From positions 62,001 to 126,000 of the forward strand of contig CAWFMD010000006.1 in assembly GCA_963816975.1 (NCBI GenBank): 64,000 bases of DNA, written 5' to 3'. The notes under the pieces were generated by a model. The model ran no database searches. It had not been told where the DNA came from and was given only the letters and a program-made list of their open reading frames with translations. Source of the stretch: DASRIA01 sp963816975. GTDB taxonomy: Bacteria; Actinomycetota; Thermoleophilia; Solirubrobacterales; JBBDJG01. A program made the position numbers and the translations under genes. Each line of letters opens with the position of its first letter. Positions within the stretch are counted from its first letter, which is position 1. This document shows, piece by piece, positions 1 through 8,577 of this stretch.

Positions 1-1098
1 ACGGACTACTACCAGGCGGCGCTCCCGGGCGGCAGCGACAGCGGAGCCTTCACGCTGGCGACGATCAGCGCCCTGCTGTTCTTCCTGTCCATCCTGCTGC
101 ACGAGCTGGGGCACGCGGTGATCGCGATCCGCAACGGCATCTCGATCGCCGGCATCGACCTGTGGCTGTTCGGCGGCGTGGCGAAGATGTCGCGGGACAC
201 GCAGTCTCCCGGCGTGGAGTTCAGGGTGGCGGTGGCCGGTCCGCTGGTGACCCTGCTGATCGCGGTCCTGTGCTTCGGGCTCGGCATCGCGGTCGCGGGC
301 GGCCTGGACGCGTTCGGGAACGCCCTCGCGTTCGACGCCGAGGGGACGGCCGGCGGCCTCATCGCGATGCTCGCCTATCTGCTGAGCATCAACATCCTGC
401 TGCTCGTGTTCAACCTGATCCCCGCCTTCCCCCTCGACGGGGGACGGATCGCGCGCGCGATGATCTGGAAGGCCACGGGCGACCGGACCAAGGCGACGAA
501 CAGCGCCGCGCTGCTGGGACAGGGTTTCTCCTATGTCCTGATCGGGGCCGGCGTGGCCGGGCTGCTGGGTGCGCAGATCCCGCCCTTCGGCAAGCTCGAC
601 GTGGTATCGGCGCTGTGGTTCATCTTCATCGGCATGTTCCTCGGTCAGGCGGCGCGGACGGCCACCTACCAGTCCGCCGTGCTCTCGCGCATCGAGGGCA
701 TCACGGTGTCCGACGTGATGGACGCGGAGCCGATCGCCATTCCGGGCGAGATGACGATCGGCGACGCCCTGCACGAGTACTTCCTGCGCTACCGCTATGA
801 CTGGTTCCCGGTGGTCGACGGCAACGGCCGGTTCGTGGGAATCGTCGATCGAACGCGCGCCGAGCGCGTCCCGGAGGACCGCCATCCCGTGTTCACGGTC
901 AGGGAGATCCTGAGAGCCGAGGACGACAACGTGCGGGTGCGCTCGGACGAGCCGCTGGAGGCGCTGCTCGGGTCGTCGGCACTGATGAGCCTCGGGGCAC
1001 TGATGGCGGTCGACCGTGACGGTCGCCTCCAGGGCGTGGTCACCTGGGACCAGGTCCGGCGTGCACTCCAGCAGCCGACCGGCGTGGCGACTCCATAG
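1..1098 (+). CDS. Site-2 protease (M50) with C-terminal CBS domains, 5' end outside window
   Basis: Intramembrane zinc metalloprotease of the M50/S2P family (Rip/SpoIVFB-like), which cleaves membrane-embedded substrates such as anti-sigma factors. The frame is open to the left edge, so the N-terminus is missing. The zinc motif HELGH lies at about 109-123, and the second ligand region reads NLIPAFPLDGGR at about 412-447. Several hydrophobic segments surround both motifs. After about base 690 the protein turns soluble, with a pair of CBS repeats (VSDVMDAEPIAIP and then FPVVDGNGRFVGIVDR), as in CBS-containing M50 proteases that sense adenine nucleotides. An internal GTG at 118 falls inside the zinc motif, so it cannot be the true start. 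Its substrate cannot be told from the window. Confidence 0.9.
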   Translation, partial: TDYYQAALPGGSDSGAFTLATISALLFFLSILLHELGHAVIAIRNGISIAGIDLWLFGGVAKMSRDTQSPGVEFRVAVAGPLVTLLIAVLCFGLGIAVAGGLDAFGNALAFDAEGTAGGLIAMLAYLLSINILLLVFNLIPAFPLDGGRIARAMIWKATGDRTKATNSAALLGQGFSYVLIGAGVAGLLGAQIPPFGKLDVVSALWFIFIGMFLGQAARTATYQSAVLSRIEGITVSDVMDAEPIAIPGEMTIGDALHEYFLRYRYDWFPVVDGNGRFVGIVDRTRAERVPEDRHPVFTVREILRAEDDNVRVRSDEPLEALLGSSALMSLGALMAVDRDGRLQGVVTWDQVRRALQQPTGVATP

Positions 1099-1130
1099 CC
1101 CTTTGCCGCGGATGCATAGAATCCCGCGCC

Positions 1131-2819
1131 GTGCCCGAGCATGACGTCCTCGTCATAGGCGCCGGCCTGGCCGGCCAGCGTGCCGCCCTCAGCGCCGCCC
1201 AGGCCGGGGCGTCGGTGGGCATCATCTCCAAGGTCCACCCCGTCCGCTCCCATTCCAACGCGGCCCAGGGCGGGATCAATGCCGCACTGAACCCGGAGGA
1301 CTCCTGGGAGTCCCACGCCTACGACACCGTCAAGGGGTCGGACTACCTGGGCGACCAGGACGCGATCGAGATCATGTGCCAGGAGGCGCCCGAGGAGCTG
1401 CTGCACCTGGAGCACATGGGCGTCACCTTCCACCGCAACGAAGAGGGGCTGCTGGGCACGCGCGCCTTCGGCGGGGCCTCCGCCGCCCGCACCTACTACG
1501 TCGCCGACATCACCGGCCAGGCGATCCTGCACGTGCTCTACGAGCAGCTGATGAAGCACGACGAGGTCCACCGCTACGAGGAGTGGTTCACGACCGGCCT
1601 GGCGCTCGACGAGTCGGGCCACTGCGCGGGGGCGATCACCCGCGACCTGCGCGACGGCTCGATGGAGCTGTTCAGGGCGAAGTCGGTGATCCTCGCGACC
1701 GGCGGCAACGGCCAGTGCTTCAACCCCACCACCAACGCCCTGATCTGCACGGGCGACGGCATCGCGCAGGCCTACCGCGTGGGCGCGCCTTTGATGGACA
1801 TGGAGATGGTCCAGTACCACCCGACCACCCTGGCGGGGAACGGGCTGTTGATCACCGAGGGCGCGCGCGGCGAGGGCGCCCACCTCTACAACGCCGCGGG
1901 CGAGCGGTTCATGGAGAAGTACGCGCCCAACAAGATGGAGCTGGCCTCCCGGGACGTCGTCTCGCGCGCCGAGCAGACCGAGATCAACGAGGGCCGCGGC
2001 TTTCCGGACGGGACCGTGGCGCTCGACATCACGGTGGTGCCGCGCAAGCGGATCCACGAGGCGCTGCGCGAGATCGTGAACGTGGGCCGCGACTTCGCCG
2101 GCGTCGACATCACCAGGGAGCCGATCCACATCAAGCCCGGCAACCACTATGTGATGGGCGGCATCAAGACCGACGTGCACGGGCAGACGGAGGTGCCCGG
2201 GCTCTACGCGGCCGGCGAGTGCGCCTGCGTGTCCGTCCACGGCGGCAACCGCCTGGGCGCGAACTCCCTGCTCGACACGCTCGTGTTCGGCCGCCGTGCG
2301 GGCGCCCACGCGGCGGAGCGGGGGGCGAGCATGATCCTCAACCCCCCGTCCGAGGCGCTGCTCGCGGACGAGCAACGCCGGCTCACCGAGCTGATCGGGC
2401 GGCAGCCCGGCCGGGCGCGCAGGGTGTCCGAGATCAAGCAGGAGCTGGGCTCCGCGATGGACCGGCACGTCGCCGTCTTCCGCGACGAGGCGGGCCTTCA
2501 GGCCGCGCTCGAGACGGTGCAGCGCCTGAAGGAGGAATACGCGGGGATCGCGATCGACGACCGCGGCTCGGTCTTCAACCAGGACCTGATCGGGGCGATC
2601 GAGCTGGGGTACATGCTCGACTGCGCCGAGGCGACCGTGCTCGCCTCGATCCACCGCACCGAGAGCCGTGGGGCGCACTTCCGCACCGACCATGCGGAGC
2701 GCAACGACGAGGAATGGCTGAAGCACATCGACCTGACCCTCGACGCCGACGGAGCGCCGCACATCAGCTACTCACCCGTGACGATCACGCAGTGGCAGCC
2801 GGAGGAACGGAAATACTGA
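1131..2819 (+). CDS. sdhA: Succinate dehydrogenase/fumarate reductase flavoprotein subunit
   Basis: Catalytic FAD subunit of complex II, 562 aa, oxidising succinate to fumarate. The N-terminus has the dinucleotide-binding loop VIGAGLAGQRAA, then HSNAAQGGINAAL, which is the region of covalent FAD attachment at His. Further on are the substrate-binding and catalytic segments HPTTLAG, TEGARGEGA and the C-terminal FAD contact GGNRLGANSLLD. GTG at 1131 is the start, because the nucleotide-binding strand begins right after it. sdhB follows 4 bases after the stop, and the HdrB-like subunit gene overlaps sdhB, so the three are one operon. No classical sdhC/sdhD membrane anchors accompany it. Confidence 0.95.
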   Translation: MPEHDVLVIGAGLAGQRAALSAAQAGASVGIISKVHPVRSHSNAAQGGINAALNPEDSWESHAYDTVKGSDYLGDQDAIEIMCQEAPEELLHLEHMGVTFHRNEEGLLGTRAFGGASAARTYYVADITGQAILHVLYEQLMKHDEVHRYEEWFTTGLALDESGHCAGAITRDLRDGSMELFRAKSVILATGGNGQCFNPTTNALICTGDGIAQAYRVGAPLMDMEMVQYHPTTLAGNGLLITEGARGEGAHLYNAAGERFMEKYAPNKMELASRDVVSRAEQTEINEGRGFPDGTVALDITVVPRKRIHEALREIVNVGRDFAGVDITREPIHIKPGNHYVMGGIKTDVHGQTEVPGLYAAGECACVSVHGGNRLGANSLLDTLVFGRRAGAHAAERGASMILNPPSEALLADEQRRLTELIGRQPGRARRVSEIKQELGSAMDRHVAVFRDEAGLQAALETVQRLKEEYAGIAIDDRGSVFNQDLIGAIELGYMLDCAEATVLASIHRTESRGAHFRTDHAERNDEEWLKHIDLTLDADGAPHISYSPVTITQWQPEERKY

Positions 2820-2823
2820 GGCG

Positions 2824-3906
2824 ATGCCCGACTACACGCTGAGAATCCGACGCTATGAGCCCGAGACCGGCGACGCCCCCTACTGGCGCGACTACACGGT
2901 CGATCTGGAGGGCCACCGCAGCGTGCTCGACGGGATCCTCCAGGCCAAGGACCGCGAGGACGGCTCGCTCGGGATCCGCTGCTCCTGCCAGGCCGCGATC
3001 TGCGGCTCATGCGGGGTGCGCGTGAACGGGCAGGCCAAGCTCGCCTGCAACACCAAGCTGCGCGACGCGGTCGAGCGCGCCGACGACGGCGCGATCGTGG
3101 TCGAGCCGATGGGCAACATGCCGGTGCTGAAGGACCTGATCGTGGACATGGACGCGGTGCACTGGAAGAAGGTCCAGCGCGTCGTGCCGTGGCTGCTGCC
3201 CGACGGCCCACCCCCCGAGCGCGAGTACGTCGTGCCTCCGGAGTCGATGATCGACGTGACGCAGTCGATGGCGTGCATCCACTGTGGCGCCTGCAACTCC
3301 GACTGCCTGTCGCTCGAGGTGGACCCCCTGTTCATCGGCCCCGCTGCGCTCGCCAAGGCATATCGCTTCGTCGGCGACCCGCGCGACGGCCAGACCGAGG
3401 AGCGGCTGCGCGACCTCGCCGAGGACCCGCATGGAATCTACGACTGCACCCACTGCTTCAGCTGCATCGAGGTGTGCCCCAAGGGCGTCGCCCCGATGGA
3501 CCAGATCATGCGCCTGCGGCGCAAGGCCGTGCACGATCACGACATCAACGACCAGAACAACGGCGCCCGCCACGAGCAGGCCTTCACCAAGATCATCCGC
3601 AAGAAGGGGACCCTGGATGAGCGCAAGCTGCTCCAGGACAGCTTCGGGCCGCTGCGGCCACAGGGCGGCCTTGCGCTGCTGAAGGCGCTGCCGACGGGCC
3701 TGCGCGGGTTCGCGCGCGGCAAGATCACCCCGAAGACGGCGCTGCTGCACGAGCGGCTGCCGGGCATCGAGAACGTGAAGCGCATCTACGACCACGCCGA
3801 GCAGCACCGCACCGAGCTGAACCTCTACATCGTCGGAGAGGGCGGGGATTCAGAGCAGAAGGTACCCGCCATGGGCGAGACGCCCGAGTCGGAGGTGACG
3901 ACGTGA
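2824..3906 (+). CDS. sdhB: Succinate dehydrogenase iron-sulfur subunit, class-E-like
   Basis: Electron-transfer subunit of complex II, 360 aa, longer than the usual 240-260 aa. The N-terminal half has the plant-type [2Fe-2S] cysteines in CSCQAAICGSCG with a later Cys in KLAC. Two four-cysteine sets follow: CIHCGACNSDC and CTHCFSCIEVCP. The fourth Cys in the last set means the usual [3Fe-4S] centre is replaced by a [4Fe-4S] centre, a hallmark of the archaeal/cyanobacterial-type (class E) enzyme. About 100 extra residues follow the last cluster. It starts 4 bases after sdhA and overlaps the next gene by 4 bases (GTGA), indicating coupled translation. Confidence 0.94.
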   Translation: MPDYTLRIRRYEPETGDAPYWRDYTVDLEGHRSVLDGILQAKDREDGSLGIRCSCQAAICGSCGVRVNGQAKLACNTKLRDAVERADDGAIVVEPMGNMPVLKDLIVDMDAVHWKKVQRVVPWLLPDGPPPEREYVVPPESMIDVTQSMACIHCGACNSDCLSLEVDPLFIGPAALAKAYRFVGDPRDGQTEERLRDLAEDPHGIYDCTHCFSCIEVCPKGVAPMDQIMRLRRKAVHDHDINDQNNGARHEQAFTKIIRKKGTLDERKLLQDSFGPLRPQGGLALLKALPTGLRGFARGKITPKTALLHERLPGIENVKRIYDHAEQHRTELNLYIVGEGGDSEQKVPAMGETPESEVTT

Positions 3907-4796
3907 AGGTTGCCTACTGGCCCGGCTGCGTGTCGCGCGGCTTCACGCCCGAGCTGCACGGGTCGATGGCGCTGGTCGCGGAGCGGCTGGGGATCGAGCT
4001 GGTCGAGCTGGACCGTGCGAACTGCTGTGGCGCCGGGGTGATCGCCGAGCACAATCCGGAGCTGGCCGACACCCTCAACGCGCGCACCTTCGCGATGGCG
4101 CAGCAGACGGGGCACATGATGATGAACATTTGCTCCACCTGCCAGGGCTCGCAGTCGGAGTGCCAGGAGCGGCTCGACGCGGACAGCGGCTATCGCGACC
4201 ACATCAACGAGGCGCTGGCCGCCGAAGGGTTGCGCTACGAGCCCGGCGTCACCAACAAGAACTTCCTGTGGCTGCTGATCGAGGACTACGGCCTCGATCA
4301 GCTCGTGACCCACATCAAGCGGCCGCTCGCAGGCCTGCGCGTGGGGCCGTTCTATGGCTGTTACGTCCTGCGCCCGACCACGCGGCTCGGCTACCAGGAG
4401 CACCCGGAGCGCGACCTCTACCTCGAGTGGCTGATCGAGGCGCTCGGCGGCAGCGCCGTGGAGTACGACGGGGCGCGCAAGTGCTGCGGGTTCCCCGTGA
4501 TCACGATGAACCGCGAGACGTCCCTCAAGCAGGCCGGCCGCCACATCGGCGACGCGATCGACGAGGGCGCGGATGCGCTCGTCACGCCCTGCCCGCTGTG
4601 CCACCTCAACCTCGACCTCCAGCAGCCCGACGCGGCCAAGGTCGTGGGCCGCGACCTCGACCTGCCGGTACTGCACCTCCCCCAGCTTGTCGGCCTGGCG
4701 CTCGGGCTCGAGCCCAAGGAACTGGGGATGGGCAAGCACGTGGTGCGCACCGGCGCGCTCGAGCGCAAGCTGGCGGCGGTCCCGACCGCCGCGTAG
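3903..4796 (+). CDS. HdrB-like CCG-domain subunit of succinate dehydrogenase
   Basis: 297 aa protein with two CCG (cysteine-rich, DUF224) domains, the fold of heterodisulfide reductase subunit B and of the SdhC/SdhE anchor of class E succinate dehydrogenases. Cysteine clusters read CCGAGV and CSTCQGS in the N-terminal half, and CCGFPV and CPLCHLNLD in the C-terminal half. No clear transmembrane helix is visible, so binding to the membrane would be peripheral, presumably passing electrons from SdhB to quinone. It overlaps sdhB by 4 bases and completes the operon. Function as the third Sdh subunit is inferred from position and family; a separate HdrB-like oxidoreductase is the alternative. Confidence 0.88.
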   Translation: MKVAYWPGCVSRGFTPELHGSMALVAERLGIELVELDRANCCGAGVIAEHNPELADTLNARTFAMAQQTGHMMMNICSTCQGSQSECQERLDADSGYRDHINEALAAEGLRYEPGVTNKNFLWLLIEDYGLDQLVTHIKRPLAGLRVGPFYGCYVLRPTTRLGYQEHPERDLYLEWLIEALGGSAVEYDGARKCCGFPVITMNRETSLKQAGRHIGDAIDEGADALVTPCPLCHLNLDLQQPDAAKVVGRDLDLPVLHLPQLVGLALGLEPKELGMGKHVVRTGALERKLAAVPTAA

Positions 4797-4799
4797 CGC

Positions 4800-4985
4800 G
4801 TGGCGCGCCGCCGGATCGTCTTCCTCAGGGACCTCGCCGCCGACGTGCGCCAGTCCGTGCGCCGCCGCCCGCCCGCGCCCGCCGCGCCGGAGCCGGAGCG
4901 CCGGACGGCCGAGGAACTGGAGCGGCGACTTGACGAGACCCGCGCACGCCTGCGCCGTGAGATCCCGCCGCCCGCGGACGACTGA
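4800..4985 (+). CDS. Small charged protein downstream of sdh operon
   Basis: 61 aa open frame with a GTG start 3 bases after the CCG-subunit stop. It is very basic at the N-terminus (ARRRIVFLRDLAADVRQSVRRR), Pro/Ala rich in the middle and ends in a helix with a regular charged heptad-like pattern (AEELERRLDETRARLRREI). There are no cysteines and no transmembrane segment. Tight spacing suggests it is the last gene of the sdh operon; the next gene converges on it 7 bases later. I do not recognise the family, and a role in complex II assembly is only a guess. Confidence 0.6.
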   Translation: MARRRIVFLRDLAADVRQSVRRRPPAPAAPEPERRTAEELERRLDETRARLRREIPPPADD

Positions 4986-4992
4986 CGGATCG

Positions 4993-7155
4993 CTAGCGCC
5001 GCGCGGTGCGCACCACCAGCGGCGGCGATCCGTCGCCTGCGCTGTCGCCGTCGCCGGCCCACTGGGCCACGAACACGGATGTCCGGCGCAGCTTCCACCT
5101 GGTCGTGAACCTGCCGCCGGACGTAAGGGCGGCGGTCTCGAACACCCAGGCGCGCGCTCCCCGCTCGCGGCGCGCGACCACGACCTGCGCACCCTCCTCG
5201 GCGCCGGAGACCCGGCCGGTCACCCGGATCACCGACCGGCGGCGCACCGCGCGCCGCCGCGCGCGCAGCGTGACCTTGGACGCGTCGCCGCGGTCGCCCC
5301 CGCTGGTCGTGAACAGCAGCGTGCGCGCGCCGGCCAGCAGGAACGCGCCGTGCCTGCCGACGGCCACCAGGCCGTCGGGCGACGGTTCGGCGCTGCCCAC
5401 CAGTTGCGGTCGCCACGTGCGACCCCCGTCGGTGGTGCGCAGCACGTAGCCGTTCGTGTCCGCACCGAAGCGCCGCAGCGAGAGGTACCCGCGCGACCGG
5501 GTGGAGAACGACATGCCGGTCGCGTCGTCGTTGCCGACTCCCGACAGGCCCGACCACCGCTCTCCGCGGTTGCGCGTCTTGAACACCTGCCCGTCCTGGC
5601 CCAGCGCGAAGCCGCGCGCGCCGGTCACGAAGTCGACCGCCTGGATCAGGGTCTTGCGCGGGAGGCGCACCTTCTTCCACGAGCGCCCGCCGGTGGTCGA
5701 GGCGAGAATGTTCTTCGAGCCATACACGAACACCGTCGAGCGGCCGCGGTCGACGTTGAAGAGCTTGGTGCGGTTCAGCACGCGACCGCGCACGCGCGCG
5801 AAGCTCTCGCCCGAATCGGTCGATCGCATCACTCCCTTTGGCCCCACCAGCAGCACCCTGCCCCCGCCCAGCGAGAGCACCGCCTGCGGTCGCGAGCCGG
5901 GGGTCGCGACCCTCAGGACCGCCCAGGACCGGCCACCGTCCGAGCTGGCGAGCAGGGTCCCGGCGGCGTCGAGCGCGTACCCGCGCCGTGAGCCCGCGAA
6001 CGAGACGTCGATCACGTCCTCGGAGGTCGGCACGCTCGCCTGCGACCAGGTGCGGCCGCGGTCCCGGGAGTGGACCAGCGCGCCGCTGGGGCCGACTGCG
6101 AGCGCGAACGACGCACTGGCGGCCCGCACGCGTGCCAGACCCACGCCCAGGCGCGCACCGACCGGCTGCCAGGTGCCTCCGGCGTCTTCGGAGATCGCGG
6201 TCACGCCACCCTCCCCGACCGCGACGGCGCGCTGGTCGGAGCTGAACGCGGCGGCGTGCACCTGCTCCGTCACCGGGCTCACGGAGTCGAACGAGAAGCC
6301 GCCGTTCCCGGTCCGCAGCAGGCCCCCCGACTCCTTGACGATCAGGCAGCGCAGGGCGCTGGCGCAGCGGATGCCGATGAGGCGCTCCGTGCCGAGCGTG
6401 ACCTGGATCCAGGTCACGCCCGCGTCCGTGGTCCGCAGGACCGAGCCCAGGTCACCCACCGCATAGCCGTGCAGGGTGCTCACGAAGTACAGGCCGTGCA
6501 GGGGATTGGGCCAGGCGCGCGCGAGCGTCCACGAATCCCCGCCGTCGATCGTGCGGTAGATGTGTCCCGTGCGGGTGGTCACCACGCCGATCTCCGCTGT
6601 CACGAATGCGAGGTCCGTGGGCCGGCCGCCGGCGCCGGTGGAGTCCGCCGGGAGGACGCTGCGGCGCGACCACGTCGTCCCGCCGTCGGTGCTGCGCAGC
6701 ACCGACCCGTCCTCCAGCACGAGGTAACCGACGTCCGGCGCCGGGAAGTCCAGCGCGCTCACGGGGGCCGGGCAGCTCGCCTCCGACGCGGCCCAGGGCA
6801 GCCGCCTGAAGGTCGCGCCGCCGTCGTCGGAGCGCCGTACCGCGCAGCCGCCGGCCACGACCACCGAGTCGGAGTCGAGGATGCTGATGCGCTCCAGTCG
6901 CTGCGTGACTCCCGTGGCCGCCCCGGACCACGTCGCGCCCGCATCCGAAGTGCGCAGCAGCGTGCCGAAGTCGCCCGCGGCGTAGCCGGTGGCGCCGTCG
7001 AACTCGATCGTCGTCAGGGTCTGGCCCTGCGGGCTGGGGGTGCCCCAGCGCCAGCCGGAGTGGCCGACGGTCACGGTCGCCCCCGCAGCCGCAGCCGCCA
7101 AGGCCACGATGGCCACCGCAAGCACTGCTGCCGGCCCTGCTGCGCGCACGATCAT
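4993..7155 (-). CDS. Secreted Ycf48/BNR (Asp-box) beta-propeller protein
   Basis: 720 aa exported protein. The start at 7155 gives a signal peptide (MIVRAAG followed by an Ala/Val-rich core) and lies after the upstream phosphatase stop at 7208; an upstream ATG at 7377 would put 74 non-signal residues in front. The body is built of repeated Asp-box turns of the type S-x-D-x-G-x-T-W (RTSDAGATWSG, STDGGTTWS, TIDGGDSW, TTDAGVTW, STDSGESF), as in sialidases, sortilin and the photosystem II assembly factor Ycf48. A final Ig-like beta domain of about 100 residues is Arg rich. Probably a cell-surface or extracellular binding propeller; no sialidase Arg triad could be assigned. It is the last gene of the dnaX-to-phosphatase run. 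Confidence 0.8.
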   Translation of the reverse strand: MIVRAAGPAAVLAVAIVALAAAAAGATVTVGHSGWRWGTPSPQGQTLTTIEFDGATGYAAGDFGTLLRTSDAGATWSGAATGVTQRLERISILDSDSVVVAGGCAVRRSDDGGATFRRLPWAASEASCPAPVSALDFPAPDVGYLVLEDGSVLRSTDGGTTWSRRSVLPADSTGAGGRPTDLAFVTAEIGVVTTRTGHIYRTIDGGDSWTLARAWPNPLHGLYFVSTLHGYAVGDLGSVLRTTDAGVTWIQVTLGTERLIGIRCASALRCLIVKESGGLLRTGNGGFSFDSVSPVTEQVHAAAFSSDQRAVAVGEGGVTAISEDAGGTWQPVGARLGVGLARVRAASASFALAVGPSGALVHSRDRGRTWSQASVPTSEDVIDVSFAGSRRGYALDAAGTLLASSDGGRSWAVLRVATPGSRPQAVLSLGGGRVLLVGPKGVMRSTDSGESFARVRGRVLNRTKLFNVDRGRSTVFVYGSKNILASTTGGRSWKKVRLPRKTLIQAVDFVTGARGFALGQDGQVFKTRNRGERWSGLSGVGNDDATGMSFSTRSRGYLSLRRFGADTNGYVLRTTDGGRTWRPQLVGSAEPSPDGLVAVGRHGAFLLAGARTLLFTTSGGDRGDASKVTLRARRRAVRRRSVIRVTGRVSGAEEGAQVVVARRERGARAWVFETAALTSGGRFTTRWKLRRTSVFVAQWAGDGDSAGDGSPPLVVRTARR

Positions 7156-7207
7156 CTCGGCCCGTTGAAACTCGCGGGCGCGCGTGAAGTTCCGGCCCGC
7201 CCGCGCG

Positions 7208-8566
7208 TCACCGGCAGGCAACGCGGAAGCGGTCGCGCGTGTTGCCCGACGAGTCGATCGCCCGCCCGCGGAGCATGTGGCGGCGCACCCTGATGCGCAG
7301 GCGGTGATGGAACACGCCACGGCGTGCCGACCACTTCGGGCGGCGCTTGGTGACGAAGCCGTTGAGCCGCGCCCCACCTCCGCCGGTCACGACGTACACG
7401 ATCCCCTTGCGGCTGCGGCGGCCGGAGCGCAGCGGCTTGGAGCGCTCGTAGTTCTGCACGTGGCCGTTGAGCACCAGATCGACGCCGCCGCGCTGCAGGA
7501 TCGGCACGAACCGCTTGCGGCGCAGATGCCGGCTGTGGCTGCGGTAGCCGCGGCCGCTCGACCACAGCGGATGATGGAAGTACGCGACCTTGCAGCGCGC
7601 CGTCGATGCGCGCAGCTCGGCACGCAGCCACCGGCGCTGGCGCGCGCCGAAACGGTTGGAGTCGAGCGACAGGAACAGCACGCCTCCGTAGGTGAAGCTG
7701 TAGTAGAGGCCGTTGCCCGGCAACGCGAAGAACCGCTTGTAGTTCTGGAGGTTGTAGTAGTCGTGGTTGCCCACGCTGGGCCAGAACGGCTTGGTCGCGA
7801 TCAGGTCCCGCAGCGGGCCCAGCACGAAGCTGCGGTACTCCTGCTCGGTGCCGTAGATCTGTGCATTGTCGCCGGTCGTGATCGCGAAGCTCAAGCGGCG
7901 GTCATGCGACAGGCGGCGCAGGTTCGCGCGCGCGGCGGGTGTGCCGATTCCGAAGTCACCGATCACGCCGAAGGAGAAGTCCCGCGGCGAAAGCGGGGGC
8001 GTCGTGAAGCGCGACACGTCGCCGAGCTTTCCGTCGGACTCCCACCGGTACTCGTATGCGGTCGAGGGTGCGAGCTGGGGCAGCGCCACGACATGGCGCC
8101 GCGTGAGCGCCGGATCGCGCGCCGTGACCTGCAGCGGCCCGCCTGCCGGCCCGAAGGAAAGCGCGGTCGTGGCCGGCTCGTAGGTCTGCCACACCACCGC
8201 CGCGCCCGTCGCCGTGAGCTGCTGCAGGTAGGGGCCGATCTCGAACGCGCGCGAGGGTGGCGTCGTGATCCGCGCCGGGGGCGAGGGCGCGCTCTCTCCG
8301 TCCGCGCCGAGCGCGCGCACCACGTACTCGTATGTCGTGCCCGCCCGCAGCCACTCGTCCTCGAACCGCCGCTCGGCGATCTCGCCGATCTTGGCGCCGT
8401 CGCGATAGACCGCGTACAGCCCCAGCGGCGGCGCCGGGTCGGAGCCCGACTCCCACGTGAGCACCACCTGGTCCGGGCGCGCAGCCTCCGCATAGGTGTC
8501 GCGCGGGGCCGCGGGGACGTCCGCGTATGCGGGCCCGGCCACGCACAGCAGCGCGAGCGCGAGCAT
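7208..8566 (-). CDS. Secreted purple acid phosphatase-like metallophosphoesterase with FN3 domain
   Basis: 452 aa with a short signal peptide (MLALALLCVAGPAYA). Residues 20-110 form a fibronectin type III domain, and a second beta domain follows. The catalytic part carries the dinuclear metal motifs of purple acid phosphatases in order: GDFG, GDNAQIY, GNHD, HHPLW and NGHVQNYE. These supply Asp, Asn and His ligands for the Fe/Zn or Fe/Mn pair, so it should hydrolyse phosphomonoesters outside the cell. The ATG at 8566 sits just inside the asd stop (8578-8580), and no other start is available because a stop lies a few codons upstream. Same strand and close spacing suggest readthrough from the lysC-asd operon. 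Confidence 0.9.
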   Translation of the reverse strand: MLALALLCVAGPAYADVPAAPRDTYAEAARPDQVVLTWESGSDPAPPLGLYAVYRDGAKIGEIAERRFEDEWLRAGTTYEYVVRALGADGESAPSPPARITTPPSRAFEIGPYLQQLTATGAAVVWQTYEPATTALSFGPAGGPLQVTARDPALTRRHVVALPQLAPSTAYEYRWESDGKLGDVSRFTTPPLSPRDFSFGVIGDFGIGTPAARANLRRLSHDRRLSFAITTGDNAQIYGTEQEYRSFVLGPLRDLIATKPFWPSVGNHDYYNLQNYKRFFALPGNGLYYSFTYGGVLFLSLDSNRFGARQRRWLRAELRASTARCKVAYFHHPLWSSGRGYRSHSRHLRRKRFVPILQRGGVDLVLNGHVQNYERSKPLRSGRRSRKGIVYVVTGGGGARLNGFVTKRRPKWSARRGVFHHRLRIRVRRHMLRGRAIDSSGNTRDRFRVACR

Positions 8567-8577
8567 CGGTGCGCGGA

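Noticed and set aside
795..2762. Very long open frame antisense to sdhA
   Set aside because: High-GC genes leave antisense frames open. Its translation is Arg/Val/Ala/His-rich low-information sequence with no domain, and sdhA on the other strand is certain. The same applies to similar long frames opposite sdhB, dnaX, the ThDP enzyme and the PAS kinase.
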